From Chrysomallon squamiferum (taxonomy: Eukaryota; Mollusca; Gastropoda; Neomphalida; Peltospiridae): DNA of 64,000 nucleotides. The stretch is from the NCBI GenBank assembly GCA_012295275.1, contig CM022665.1, positions 38,714,795 through 38,778,794 on the forward strand, in the 5' to 3' direction. Of the stretch, positions 27,036-40,270 are shown piece after piece. The notes under the pieces were generated by a model. The model was not told the origin of the DNA, did not search any database, and saw only the letters and a list, made by a program, of their open reading frames with translations. Position numbers and translations under genes: made by a program. Each line of letters starts with the position of its first letter. The first letter of the stretch is position 1.

Positions 27036-28684
27036 CTGAAATGAACAAACAAATAACATTAGAAACAGAAAATTTTTTTATTTAAAACACTATTCTTTGA
27101 AAAAAAACATACAATGAAGTGATTTAAAAGTGCTTACTTACAATACTAATAGAAGAAAAAGTGAAAAAGAAAAACAACATGAGAAAACTCAACAAATATT
27201 ACACACCAAATATTAGTGAAATCAACAAAAAGTGTATTTCAATATATGTATAAATTACTGCCATGTAAAAACCTGTTCAGCAGTAAGCTGTATCTTTATT
27301 AGTAAACACATGGAAATATTTGATTTTTAATTAAGTATTATGCTCATATCCATGGTTCATATAAAATTAATGTGTGAAAAATGATGCAGGGTTTTCTTAC
27401 CACATGAAAAGGATGATAAATTTCAAACTGAAGATTAAGTAAGTGAATTTATAAAGAAATTCCCATCACTCCTAATCATAACTGAGTATATTTCACCCAC
27501 TAATATAAATACATACTTGGGTGAGTATAAAGAGCTTCACCCACCAATGAGTATCATGGGTCTGTTCTTCATCTTCGATAAATTTAGCATACCTGAAAAA
27601 AAAAAAACATTCATAAACTTCCAAGTCCAACAAAAAAGTTCATAAAAATCAATTTCAGATAATTTATTATTATTTAAATATCAAGAAAAACTATCAGCAT
27701 TCTCACATCCTCAAAAGCATGTTACTTTATTGTTAGAAAAGGTTGATGTTAAGAGTTTACGCAACAATAAAGCAAAGTTTATGAACTGTATTTATACTCT
27801 ATGTGTTTATGACCAGGTGTTAATATTAACACTTCAAACCTGCATGTTGTTTCTTCTTCCTTTTAACAGCTGCTCCAATAATATTCATCATTTCTTCCTC
27901 ATCCATGCCATTTCTCAAAGCATCTCTCAGTGAAATTTCAGCATTGCCATGGAGACAAACCTGGAAGAAATAATGGAATAAGTTTTCTGATAAAATAATT
28001 ATAATGCATCAGAAGTTGTGTTTTCTTGTGATCACAATGTCTGCCTCTGCAGAATTAATGATGAATGTAACTAATATACAAACCAGATGAAGAAGGATAA
28101 TAACAGTTATAATATTTCTTAAACCTGAGTGATGCAGCATTTAAGCATTTTGCTAATATCTGAGATATTATGACACAACGAAACTTGATACCCAAATATG
28201 TGTTAGTTAAAATGGAGAAAAAACACCAGCTTGTCATCATATGTTTTTTTACTAACATATGAGATAAAAAAACATTTATAATGCACCTTCCATTAAACAA
28301 AAAGTTTTTATCTGTGATTATGTTATGGAGATATTTTGTGAAAACTTTCAAATCTTGATGTTATTGTATTATAGCAGTTGTGAAACAGAAACAACCTTTT
28401 TAATCTGTGATCTGTAAACCCCGTATCTAAATTTATGAGAACAGGATTTATTTTATAATATCCACTACAAATTTGAAACACACCAGCTAAAACCATTAAA
28501 TCAAACACCTCAGTATTTGTACCAAAATTTCTCCATTTTATAATGTTTTATTTTGAAAGATTTTACCTTCAGATTTCCATCTGCTGTGATTCTCAGCCTG
28601 TTACAAGTTCCACAGAAATGTTCACTCATAGATGTAATGAAACCAAACTGACCCTCAAACCCAGGTATCTTGTAAGCCTGTATT

Positions 28685-28736
<52 letters not shown>

Positions 28737-31700
28737 GATTAATATTGAAATATATTAAAAGGTTATGAAGTAATAACAGATACGTGAGGTACTCTGGCAA
28801 AAGGAGCACAGATACATTTCTAAAAATTCAAACTTTATGCAAACTGGATAAAAACTGACAAAGATATTGCACTTTTAGTATTCACTACTGCAAAGAAATG
28901 AGAAAAAGGCCATTGAAATTAGTCAACTTGAAGGCAATCCACTCAACAATGCATTTTCAGGCACCTTAAACCATAAATCTCTGAGAAAACAAAATCCTCT
29001 GTAACAGACCAAGTTGTCTAATCATTACAGAAAACTCCAGAAAGGTGTTGCAGGTACTAATTAGGGGCAAGCAGCTGTTGTTAACTGTGAGACAAAAGGC
29101 AATTAAAGCTGCAGGTGTAATAAGCTGGATCTTTGATGTAGAAACAGAAAACAGTTTTCTTAGCTGTATACTTGATGTGATTTGACTGAAAATAAAAGTT
29201 ACCTATCTGAGTTTTGTTGATAGTTTTTCTGACAGAGCTGTTCAACAGCAATAATAAATGAAGTTTTAATACATAAATGATAGTTCAAAAAATCAGAATG
29301 ATCATAGCATTTATTTACATGCAGACCATTGTAGGATGCTACTATTAACTGACCAAAACTGCTACATAGTTCATTTTAATATGAGATAACATATCAGATA
29401 AGGAAAGCTGTCATTACAACCGTTCTTGTGGTATATGGCATGTAATGTCTATTCATGCTTGTTTTAGGCAATTCTGCAATTATTTTATCTTAATTAGGCA
29501 AGTTTTATGAAGGAACGCTTCCAAAAATTTTGAAAAATCTGTTTTCCACTATGGTTTATTAATGCTTACTTCTTTGGGTGAAAGATGAATACTTATTTGA
29601 TGGTTTTACACACAAATTCCCAAAACAGTAAAAACTGACCTAATATATTGTAAGACAATTATATCATCATTAACCCATGTAACAAGTGTCTCCTTCTACC
29701 AGAGTGCCTAACATATAAGATTTTAGTTTATAATAATTTGGTGTACAAGAAGTTAGACAAAAATATATCCAAAGTCACATGAAGTACTTGGAAGGGAGAT
29801 AACCACAAAATATTTTATATTACTGATAACCCTGCATTATTTCAAAATGGAAAAAATAAAATAAAGTAGAAAATACACCTTTACATTTGCCATAATCTCA
29901 AAACAAAATAAAATAAAAATTAATAATAACTGACAATTCCAGACAGAAACGATATCATTTATTTTGTCTTAGACTGTTACAGATTAATATAATTACCTTG
30001 GTTGTATCATTGGGCTGATCCTGCAGTTTATCAACCTGTGGCCATTTTGCTTTAATTGTGTTCAGCATCTCTTGATACGGAACCATCTTTTTAAAATTCC
30101 ACTTGTTGCCACCAAAAGGCATGTACTCAATAAACCTCACATCAATGTTCTGTTAAAAAATTATAATAATTAATATATTTATTTTTTCTGATAAAAAAAT
30201 TTAATGCTTTAAAAACACACATAAGTAAAATAAACCAAAAAAAAAAAAAAAATTCAAATAGTTAGAAATTTCCTTATTGCTGTACACAATACAACCTGAA
30301 TTGATAAATTACAAGCAAAATATTTATAACACTAAACAATATTCCACAAACATGAAAAAGGAAACTCAATATAAACCATTCAGTTCAAGTCCAATGTGCA
30401 GGCAATGTTGTGGCATGTCAGACAAATATTACCTAAATCCTGTATACAAATCAACTAGATCTCAGCTTAATATTAACACAAAATCCAGTGTAGTGTCTCT
30501 TCAGATATCTCAAGTTAAATCTTTTCATTAAACTACTTTTAATTGTACAGGAATATCGACTTGAAATGAATTATCAACTGAAATCATGTGTTTAATGATT
30601 AAGTTTCTTTTTGAAAAAGGCATAAAACTATTTTATTTAACAATCTTAGTGACCAGGAAGCAAGTGTTTTGAATTTTGTTCAGTCTAGCATCTGCAATAC
30701 ATGTCCATGATCTCTATCCTCAGGACCACAATGGAAATTAAGTGTTTTCTCTTTCTTGTGCTATGCTGGTTTTTTAATGTATCTGTGTATTTTTATGTTA
30801 TATATATTTACATCATTTTACAAAATAAATCAAATCAAATCAAACAATAACATAAGATGTTCAAAATGTTTTGTTTTTTTTCCCCTTTTTTTTTAAAATT
30901 TATTTTTATAAAAATAAAAGAAGTTTAAGAGACAGATTTTTTATTTTGTTTTCTATTAAAGAAAAGAATTAATGAAACTGTCTTTGGTATTAATGTATTA
31001 TATGTTTTTGTTTTTCATTTAATGTTTCTTTCTTTCTATATATGTTAAGATGTCACAAAACATCAATAACCACTGAGACTGGTTATGATACTGCTATATT
31101 TTATTATTACTAAAGGTTGGTTTCTTGAATTAATAAATCATTTTGTCAGATGTACATGAAATTATTTAGGTTGTTTGAACTACTACTATAGACACAGGTT
31201 CTTCAATACCTTATTTTCAGTCATTGCAACAAAATCACAAATTTCTTCTTCATTGGTGCCTCTCATAACAACACAGTTCAGCTGAAAAATACAATTTACC
31301 ACTGCCCAAATTATTTAAATTAAAAGAAATAAAAAAAAATGCTTCTCTCTTTATACATTTTACCTGTAATATTATTATTTATTGATTTTTATTTATTCAT
31401 AAAATAAATGAAATAAAGTTAACAATGTTTTTACTTTTAATATTTACATGTGTGTACATTAAATATATTAATTCATTATATTATGTATGCACAGTAATGC
31501 TCTGGATATTATATAGATTTTCTTTCTGCAGCTGTTGGTTTGCAAGTCTTTACCACATCATTTATGTACTTTTTAACAATTGATGACTCACATGCAAGAA
31601 ATAATTAAGCCATGCAATAACACTTCTTAGATATTGTGATCAAACATTTTCCAATACACCTGCATTTTAATACAAAGAAAGAACACCAATATACAGGATT

Positions 31701-34700
31701 TTACAATTTTTGCCTTGTAAATTTGTGCATGAGTCAGTTTCATGATCATTACAGATGTTATTCATTACAGTTCATTTTGATGAAAACCTAGACTTAAATA
31801 TTTATTTCATAAAAGTCTCCAATATAATAATCCTCTTTATATTTAATGAAACTTAACCAAATGCAAAACCAGGAGGATTTAGAATGCTTTGCAAAAACAA
31901 ACTGACAAAGCCTATTTTAGCTTTCACAACATCAAATTAACCGCTTTTACTAATAAATTAAACATTTACTATAAATATCACAACATGACAACTTACACAT
32001 TACCACATAACAAACCCATATTACTAAAATCTAACAGAATGGTAATTTTTTAAAAACGTTTTATTTACGCTTTTTTATGACTGACATAGGTCAACAACCG
32101 AAAAATAATAGTTGAGTTAAACTCTGTCATTAAATGTAGTTCTATTCCAGCTCTTTATTTTGACTTCTGAATAATTAAAAATGATAACCATTACCAATAC
32201 ACACATACAGTGCTTAATCCACAGACCGCAGAAAGTTTTAGAAAAAAACACACTAAATATCTACTATCAGAGACTTACCTTAACAGGAGAAAACCCAGAC
32301 TCTAGTGCTTTATCAATAGCCATGAGTACTCGGTCAAATCCTTTCCTTCTTGTGATGAATTCAAACTTGGCTGGTATCAGTGTATCCAGACTGATGTTTA
32401 AGTGGTTCAGGCCTGCTTCCTTTAGTTGTGTGAGTTTTCTTGTCAGTGTTATTCCATTTGTCGTCATAGCAATGGATTGTAGTCCTTCGGATTTCAAATC
32501 ATTCAGACCTCCTTAAATATTATAAATTTTATTGGAAGTATGTTTAAAAAAAAAAAAATAAAAAGTTCTGAAAAAGCCTTTTATTCATTTTATTACTGGT
32601 ATTCTATAATAAGTTTGTAATAATGTATTAGCTTCTCAGCTCTTTCTAATTTTATAATGCACATTCAAATATTCCTAAAAATTCATTAGTTCAAAAATGT
32701 AATTGAAGTAAGGAAATGACCCCAAAGTACTGCATCATATTATGAGAAAATATAGAGTTAAAGAAACATAACAATAATATAATAAGGTAAATAACTCCAT
32801 TTGTGAAACTATTATAATAATAACCATCTGTTAATAAAATATTATTTTATTTATTTAGGTAATAATAATAAATAAAAAAATGTGAGTATATGCAATCTCC
32901 ATTTACTGGCAATTAATATAACCAAGAATAAAACTATTAAGTTCACACAGCTTAATAATTAAAACAGGTCACTCATTGAATTGTGAACTCTTGAAATACT
33001 GCTTACTAATAACTTCAACTACATCTGGTCTCACTAGAGGCTCTCCACCAGTGAGTCTCAATTTTGTGACCCCCTGTCTTACAAACAGTCGAGAAAGGTC
33101 AAGGATTTCTTTAGTGGTCAGTAAGTTCTCTTTGGACGTCAGGTCAACACCTTCAGCTGGCATACAGTACTGACCTGCAATAAATTATAAACTCAGCTGA
33201 CATGATCGAAAGACAAACACTTTCTTTTATCATTTGTACCTGAAATAAATGGGGCATCAAAAGGAAAATTCAAAATTTTAGTGTTTATTTTGATTACTCT
33301 ACCTCAAAAAGAACAAGATAGTTACTAATAAATTAGTATTTTATTTACAACTGTTTCTATGAAGTCCACAGTATTATACAAATTACAATTCTCTTACTGT
33401 AAACCCCACTCTGAAACATTCAGTTTTAATATTAAACAACAGCATATAAAATGATGTCTCTGCTCAGAATAATGTATTCTGATTTAATTTTCACAAATCT
33501 AACTAGTGTAGTGGAAGTAGGTCACACCAGACACTTATATGCATAATAACATGCATGACTGAAATTATTTATCATTCTGAATAATTTCAAATAAATGATG
33601 ATTTGTAATTAAAAACAATATCTAATTATATATCTTTAATAATTTAAGTCACTTTGACTCAGAATTAAATATTAATAGAAAAAATTATTTTTAAAGCAGA
33701 AATTGCTGACTTTGACTTTTATTTATTTCAATCCTCAACATGAGAAATTAAAAACAAATAAATAGACACACTGTATATTCATAAATAGATTTGTAAAAAG
33801 TTATACAGAAAAAATGTCTAACAGTATGAAGCATACTTTGTCTAACAGAAATATTTAATGATACTTTAGCACAAAATTAATTCAGCTAGGATTCATATTG
33901 AGCACAAAAAAACAACAACACTGATTTAAAACCTCATATCTCAAAATAATATTTTGAAACTGTCCAAAGGTTTACACAATTAAAGATTTGGCTGTTGGCC
34001 ATAACTGGCCAAAATTTCAACCTAATATATCTAATAGTGTTTGCAAAAGGCCAAAATAAAAATGTATTTGTTGCATAGCCTAAAAAATCAGTATTTGTTG
34101 CATAGCCTGTCTAAAGAATCTTTATTCTTTCATTCTGCTCTACACCAGTTTTATAAACTGTATTCTGAAAATACTTACACCTCAGATTACATTTCTCTGT
34201 CAGTGATATTCTTAAGTACGTGTGTTGTCGACCAAAAGTGTCAGTCAAGAAATCAGAAAATGGCCGAACTAAACTTCTATCATCAGCAAGCTGTTTCTCT
34301 GAAGGAGTATCAATCTGTATAAAAATATTTGTAAAAATAAAAATAAACAACTGTCTGCAAATCAAATATCTATGCTGATAGTGATAGTGTACAATGTAAA
34401 GAAGTGTGCAAACATTAATTTTTTAAATATTGTACTAGCAACGGTACTATGTAATGACCATGTCAATCAACTTCATTGAATAAATTAAAAAAGCAATAAT
34501 TTAAATAAGCAAGTTATATAAAAATGTATTATTTTGTGTAATAGTTTTACTTTATTATCGTATTTTTTCATTGCAGTTTAACAGCTTAGTCTATTGAGGG
34601 AATGTTCTGTACAGACACTGAATACATTTTGTACCTGATGCAAGTACATCAGGGCTTAGCTCGATCTGTTAATCATAAAGTTATGTTATAACAAACAAAA

Positions 34701-35043
34701 ATAAATAAAAATAAAAATAAAAAAAAAAAAAGACATTCAAGTTGAAATTACTTGACAACTAGTTCAGGTAGTTGAAACGCAATAGATTTTAAACATTTTG
34801 ATTCTATCAATCAAATGTTCATATTTAAATGTCTTGACTTGTGAAAATAAATGTTAATTTCTTTAATTATTTATTTTTTTATTTATCTGTCTATTTTTAC
34901 TGTACCTTAGGTGACACGTTACTAAACGATGCCAAACTTCTGTAGTTCTTCAGCGTGGAGCTGTAAGATTTTACTGCAGGTATCCTAAAACTTGAAAAAA
35001 CATTTCCAAAGTTTGTAAATCTAAACAGAGCGGACTTCGCCAT
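25855..35043 (-). CDS. MOCS1: Molybdenum cofactor synthesis protein 1 (MoaA-MoaC type), ten exons
   Basis: Catalyses the first step of molybdenum cofactor synthesis, GTP to cyclic pyranopterin monophosphate, via 3',8-cyclo-GTP; in animals it acts in mitochondria. Exons run 34906-35043, 34179-34314, 33007-33174, 32279-32511, 31210-31281, 29997-30149, 28567-28677, 27840-27960, 27545-27592 and 25855-27035. All are phase-consistent GT-AG, giving a 786-residue fusion. The MoaA part has the radical-SAM cluster C88-x3-C92-x2-C95, TGGEP at 133-137, and the second cluster C322-x2-C325-x13-C339. The MoaC part is at about residues 622-774, with [16 protein letters not shown] and YDMCKAV, the conserved His, Glu, Asp and Lys region. 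A second product, MOCS1A of 395 residues ending Gly-Gly, comes from not using the exon 9 donor. The N-terminus is basic and Ser-rich, like a mitochondrial presequence. The linker is long compared with the roughly 636-residue human protein. Intact and apparently functional. Confidence 0.96.
27537..27592 (-). CDS. MOCS1: MOCS1 exon 9 with MOCS1A Gly-Gly-stop
   Basis: Encodes [17 protein letters not shown] and then TGA (27539-27537), which is the MOCS1A end. The C-terminal double glycine is known to be needed for MOCS1A activity. A donor gtgggt starts at 27544, one base after the ATT codon. Using it drops the Gly-Gly-stop and joins in phase 1 to exon 10, giving the fusion. For the fusion the exon is 27545-27592. 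Confidence 0.9.
27840..27960 (-). CDS. MOCS1: MOCS1 exon 8
   Basis: Encodes V-C339[16 protein letters not shown], giving the third Cys of the second cluster, and ends KRKKKQHAG in phase 1. The donor gtttga is non-consensus after gtt, but the phase and family sequence support it. Confidence 0.92.
28567..28677 (-). CDS. MOCS1: MOCS1 exon 7, second Fe-S cluster
   Basis: A 37-codon exon encoding [20 protein letters not shown], then [17 protein letters not shown], with Cys322 and Cys325 of the C-terminal cluster that binds GTP in MoaA. The acceptor is next to a TTA/AAT microsatellite at about 28685-28735. Confidence 0.95.
29997..30149 (-). CDS. MOCS1: MOCS1 exon 6
   Basis: A 51-codon exon, phase 0 on both sides, encoding [20 protein letters not shown] and on to QPNDTTK. 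This is the strongly conserved RFIEYMPF block of MoaA. The donor is gtaatt. Confidence 0.95.
31210..31281 (-). CDS. MOCS1: MOCS1 exon 5
   Basis: A 24-codon exon, phase 0 on both sides, encoding [20 protein letters not shown], the conserved MoaA segment with the NCVVMRG strand. The donor is gtattg. Confidence 0.92.
32279..32511 (-). CDS. MOCS1: MOCS1 exon 4
   Basis: It begins after a ttaag acceptor and encodes MTTNGITL, then [20 protein letters not shown] and GFSPVK, all typical of MoaA strands. It exits phase 0 at a gtaagt donor. The acceptor has a weak pyrimidine tract, but the phase leaves only this position. Confidence 0.93.
33007..33174 (-). CDS. MOCS1: MOCS1 exon 3, cluster and SAM motif
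   Basis: It completes Cys92, adds Cys95 of the CxxxCxxC motif, and carries [18 protein letters not shown], the SAM-binding GGEP strand. The donor is gtaagc and the exit phase is 1. Confidence 0.95.
34179..34314 (-). CDS. MOCS1: MOCS1 exon 2, start of the radical-SAM domain
   Basis: The acceptor tttatacag precedes 34314 and the donor gtaagt follows 34179. It encodes [20 protein letters not shown], then Cys88-Asn-Leu-Arg and the first base of Cys92. Confidence 0.95.
34906..35043 (-). CDS. MOCS1: MOCS1 exon 1
   Basis: ATG at 35043-35041 with 46 codons, ending phase 0 before a gtacag donor. [20 protein letters not shown] and the following residues are basic, Ser- and Phe-rich with no acidic residues, as expected for mitochondrial import. 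This start is the first ATG in frame with the conserved exons. Confidence 0.85.
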
Positions 35044-35260
35044 ATTTATCTTAACATGAACGGATAAAATCTACTGCATCAATGTAAACAGTTCAGAGAA
35101 ATGTGAAATGCTGCTGTCGTCTGTCGCACTAACATTGTTCAGCAACATCGATTTAAATGACAACACTTCACTACAGCGGTTTCGTTCTTAGTAATTTCTA
35201 CCATAGTCGAAGCATCCTGCTACTGATAGACGTCAAGGCTAAAGAAATACTATTTTTGTT
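35044..35260 (-). promoter_or_regulatory. MOCS1: Presumed MOCS1 5' UTR and promoter
   Basis: The 200 bases before the MOCS1 ATG have more GC and CpG than the flanks (cgg, cgtc, gtcgaag, gcggtttcgttc). I see no clear TATA box. The assignment rests on position and composition only. Confidence 0.35.
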
Positions 35261-35982
35261 TACCATTAAACAAAGCATGTATTCGTTAATAGTAGACAGA
35301 GTTGTTACATGATTTAATATAGACAGATTCGTTACGATAGAAAGAACAACATACCAAATTTGTTTAAACTAGCAGCTATGAACATAATCTTTAAAACTGA
35401 TTTGATAATAAAGGGTTATAATGATTTCAAAATATATTTATTGATTAATACCATTTATTATATAAACACTTAGTGACTTACATACATGCGGGCACGCACA
35501 AGAAGACAGACACATTTCGGATTTCCATTTGACTCAGAATTTTAAAATTTTGTTTTATTTATATTCAAAATATTGATTAACATGAATTAAAATAAGAGTT
35601 TTAAAAAGTTTATAAAAAGCTAGCACTGTAAACATATGGTTCTGTATTTTAAAAAAAATGATGACGAGAACAACAACAAAAAAACACATTTGTTTTTGGG
35701 GATAAACTTGTAGCTTTCATAATTCTTATGTCCATTTTAATTAATATTTGCATTGGTATGGGCATTAATTTACAGAAATATTCCCAAAAACATAATCATG
35801 AATTTTTCACATTTTCAGTTGATAAACTGTCGCTCATTTAAAATATAAAATTGTTTTTAATAATAAAATATACAGATAATCGTTTCTACAGGAAATGAGC
35901 TACTTTCCAATTATACGGAGACGCAGTTATCGCCCTTCCATTTATAAGCCTGAGCATAATCGTGTTCAAATTTAGTTTTATC

Positions 35983-36017
<35 letters not shown>

Positions 36018-36591
36018 AAGAAAAAGAAAGAAAAAGAAATAAAGAAAAGAAAAGAAAGAAAGGAAAAAAACCTGAAGAATTCATATTCTAACATGTTTAT
36101 ACTGCTTTAAGCGAAAATATATATTTTGCAAAATAAATAAATAAATAAATAAATAAATAAACACAAATTAAAAAATAATAAAAAAATAAAATAAATATTT
36201 ACTTTTGTTATTATTTTTTTCACGAGATTTACAACATATTTTATCAAAAATACAAGTATGTTACAAAAAGGTAGATTTGCAAGTTAACTTTACTGCAAAA
36301 AAAGAAAAAGAAAAAAGATAATAATAATAATAATAATAATAAAATCTTCATTTATTTCAAAAATGCTTTTTAAATATGGTTAAGAAATTAAAACATCATC
36401 GTTATTTACTGAACGTTGTTTTGAAGGGAGATAACCCGTGAGACATTAAATGTCAACATTCCCACTTTTTTTTTTTTTGCAGTTTTTCCATACTTAACAG
36501 AATAGCAGATGACATTTTAAAACAAGACAGACAAACATAAATAAATAAATATTCTTCTTGTCTATTCAGTGGTCCACGAAACTGAGTGCAT

Positions 36592-36690
<99 letters not shown>

Positions 36691-37210
36691 TTAACGTCAT
36701 TACATTTATTTATATATTCATTGTTAAATGACAATATTTATTTATTTAATTTTATGTTTTAAAAATAAAATGTGGCTGTTATTGTTTAAAGTATTATTAT
36801 TTAAATCTACATCAGTGATTATAATTATTTATATCACAATTTCTCAAGAAGTAGTATTCTTTTACTGATTGACTAAATGACATCGATCACAATAGATACT
36901 TTATCATTATATACATCATCATCATCATCATAACTATTATTATTATTATTATTATTATTGTTGTTGTTGTGCATAAGGTTATTTTACATAGTAATTTACA
37001 CATAAATACACACACACACACACATACACATAATTCACTTTAAATTCGTTTCACAAAATGAGTCGTTCTCTATTCTTTTATATTACTATTTTTGCTGTTG
37101 CTTTCCTTGATGTTGTTTATTCTCTTCTTTTTCTTCTTCTTATCTTTATTATCAACATCATTATCGCAGATTATTCTTGTTGTTCCAGTTGGTGCTACAT
37201 ATACTCCGTG

Positions 37211-37283
<73 letters not shown>

Positions 37284-39320
37284 ATGCCTGCTGCCTTTAT
37301 GTCTGCCTACATCGCCATCAAAATCATACTCAGTCGGTGTATCGCTGTAAACTTTACAGTTGTTTTGTTGTGAAATATAAAACCTGGTCTGCTATAAACC
37401 TGTGATATTGTTCCATGATAAACACAAAACGCTTATTACACATCATGTTTGCAGAGAAACATTCTGCAATAAAAAACCCATCCGCTCTGTATCATATTTC
37501 AGAGTTCACAAGTATCCCATCCCAATTTGATATCAAACCCAATTATTATTATCATTTACAGCAGGTTGATAGCGTTTGGATACATTAATTAAAATTATTC
37601 TGGGATGTCTCTTTGGTTTCATTAACATCATAAACAAAAATAATAATGGTGTATACATAAAAAATGATACAAAAAAATATATATTTCGAGAATAGGAGAA
37701 AATGACACCCGAGGGATTTCTTGATCAGAACAATGTCATTTTTTTAAAAAATATTTTAAATGTGATTTTCATGGGTTCATGGCATGTGAATAGTGAATTA
37801 TTTCTTGAAAATTTGTCCTATACATCTTTTTGTTTTGCTATATTTCATAAGCTGTAGCAGAATTTTATATATATATATATATATTAATAGTACCACACTA
37901 GCACAATGAATCATAATCTACTATTAGATACTGGATGTCATATAGCATTTTTAATATGTAATCTTCTGAGGAAACGAGTTACATTTAAAAAAAAAAAATT
38001 TCATTAAGAGCAATTTTATATGCATTTTCAAATAAATAAATATAATAAATAAATAAATAAATAAATAAATTCTTAATTAAATAATCCTGCATCTACACTA
38101 ATTTTTAAAATATTATTCAGCAAAATTAATAAAACTCACGAAAATTAATAATAAACCTAAAAAGAGAAACAAAAAACATCAATCTAAATGTATTTCGTTT
38201 ATTATGAACAAATAACCGTTACTATTATTTATTTTTTTAAATTTAAAATAAGTATTTTAATTACCACCGTATTTTTTTTACATGAATTTCATTTGTTAAA
38301 AATTAAACGATTTTATATACTCCACGCTTTAAAATGTTCAAAAATTATCCATGCAGTATAAGGGATTAGTTTTCTCCTATTAACATTATAATCACTGGTA
38401 GAGTATTGAAAGTATTTAATAGCTGATTTTTTTATTCACATAACTAACCTAATGAAGCGTTAGATACGTTGAATAATCAACAGATACATTTTGAAATATT
38501 TATTACATTTGTATGTGTATATATATGTATACAAAAATACACGCAAAGATGCATACATACATACATACATATATGTATATGCATTCATGTATAGTTAAAT
38601 AAATGCATAGATACATACATACCTGTGTATGTATGTGTTACGTATGCTGATCTCTAGACACATACACATATTAATAATTATACAAACACTGACGTGTAAA
38701 TCCACTAACGACGGAAAGACTGGAGAAAAGGAAACATTATCATATGTCTTATTTATGAATTTGAATCCTCTATAGTTTCGTCTTGTGATTCCCTGGTGCT
38801 CATTTATGTGAAAACACGCCTAATATATGTTTGTAGGGTATTTATATATAATTTTATGTTACATAAAACTAATAAAGAAGTAACTACAAAAACAACAACA
38901 ACAACAAAATCCAGAACATTCAAACTAAACACAGCATTATTCAATAACTGAACACACTGAAATATTCTGAAGCTGTAAATTGCTTAATCTAGATGAACTA
39001 GAGGTTGAACAGTCTAGATAATTTACGCAGATTATGAGACTTTCAAAATATTTAGATGTCAAGACTACCAACTTCACGCTGTCAGTAATTAAACATAAAT
39101 TTTCAAACACTTCTGCTATTTGTACAAAGATTTTATGGCACGCAAACTAAAATCAAATACTGGCGCCTTGGAACAGAAGGGCTGTATTTCATTTTCTTTT
39201 CTTTTTTTAAGTCGCGAAAAACAAAAACAAGCAGAATTTATCTTTTTGTGACAGATACAAGTAGTTTGATGCTGGAGAGCATTTGTTAAAGAAAGGCAGC
39301 AATCAGCATATACCAATAAT
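35261..39320. other. Gene-poor spacer with microsatellites
   Basis: Holds a poly-A tract (about 35984-36015), AAAT tracts (about 36135-36160, 38045-38070), TC tracts at 36593-36687 and 37215-37279, an AC tract near 37010, and ATAC/TATG stretches near 38540-38640. No gene was seen. Confidence 0.7.
36593..37279. repeat. Two (TC)n tracts, 36593-36687 and 37215-37279
   Basis: Near-perfect TC tracts of about 95 and 65 bases, pyrimidine-rich on the plus strand, some 530 bases apart. Confidence 0.92.
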
Positions 39321-39326
39321 TAACAA

Positions 39327-39569
39327 ATGTTGAAAGAAAATGGTTCTTTAGACGGTCGATTGTTTGAGGTAATGGATGAGACAGGTACAAGTGGCGGACC
39401 AATTCAAACTAAACCAGTCACTAGCCTCGTTTTAGGTGATGTGACAAACGAGAACATTCGATTGATTACGCTTGTCTCCAAGGGAATTAACTGCTTTAGA
39501 CACTGGTATGTAGAAATGGTCGACAACGACGCTTTGGTGTCGAAGGTCAGGTTCCGTACTTGCCCCTAA
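39327..39569 (+). CDS. Unassigned 80-residue coding-like ORF
   Basis: An ATG-to-TAA frame with balanced composition (short example SGGPIQTKPVTSLVLGDV) and GC well above its AT-rich flanks. No family is recognised. It may be a remnant of a mobile or viral element, a regulatory island that happens to be open, or part of an unseen gene. Confidence 0.25.
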   Translation: MLKENGSLDGRLFEVMDETGTSGGPIQTKPVTSLVLGDVTNENIRLITLVSKGINCFRHWYVEMVDNDALVSKVRFRTCP

Positions 39570-40220
39570 AACTCTCGTCTTAAACGAACGAGGTTACGAC
39601 GGCAATGCAGATGTTTACAAATAAGTCACTATTAATAACAATCAATTTGACGACATGTTGAATTTTGCTTCGATAAATTTAAAGGACGACTGAACGGAGC
39701 TGAAAACATTTCAATCGATTATGTATGTCAGAAGTCCTCCTTATCATGTCCACTAAGCGCCACCATTTAAGCTTTCTTTAAAGGATAAAAGAAACAAACA
39801 GAATTAAGGATCGCTTAATGTAGAAAATTTATGAGTTAAAGCAGAGAGCAAACGCATTAAGAAAACTTGAAGACGATTAGTGAAATGAAGAAAAATATAT
39901 CGATGCAATTAGTCACAACAAGAAATGATATTGATTCCGCATTTCAGTAATATATTTTATTTATTTGATTACCAGGGATCAATCACGCATTGCATTCACA
40001 TGAATAGTGTTTTTTACTTTTGTATTAAATCAGATGTAGCAAAATGTTATGTTAAAGCCTGTTTGCATTCTGTTCAGATTTCTGATAAATGGTTTGTAAC
40101 GTCAGTATTATTTTCAAAAAAATAAAATATAATATAATAAAATAAAAAATAAATAAATAAATAAAGTCGACAAAAAGAAAATCATGAGAACCAATTTGAC
40201 CATCTTACAAATTCATTCTA

Positions 40221-40270
<50 letters not shown>

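Larger units (their letters stand above)
27593..34905 (-). other. MOCS1: MOCS1 introns (27593-27839, 27961-28566, 28678-29996, 30150-31209, 31282-32278, 32512-33006, 33175-34178, 34315-34905)
   Basis: AT-rich introns of 0.25 to 1.3 kb, much less microsatellite-rich than the rest of the window. Exceptions are the AAT tract at 28685-28735 and an A-rich run at about 30236-30252. The open frames in them are short and low in information; no nested gene was seen. Confidence 0.75.

Noticed and set aside
27036-27048. ATG at 27048 as a separate MOCS1B start
   Set aside because: These codons are intron and splice acceptor; exon 10 joins in phase 1 from exon 9.
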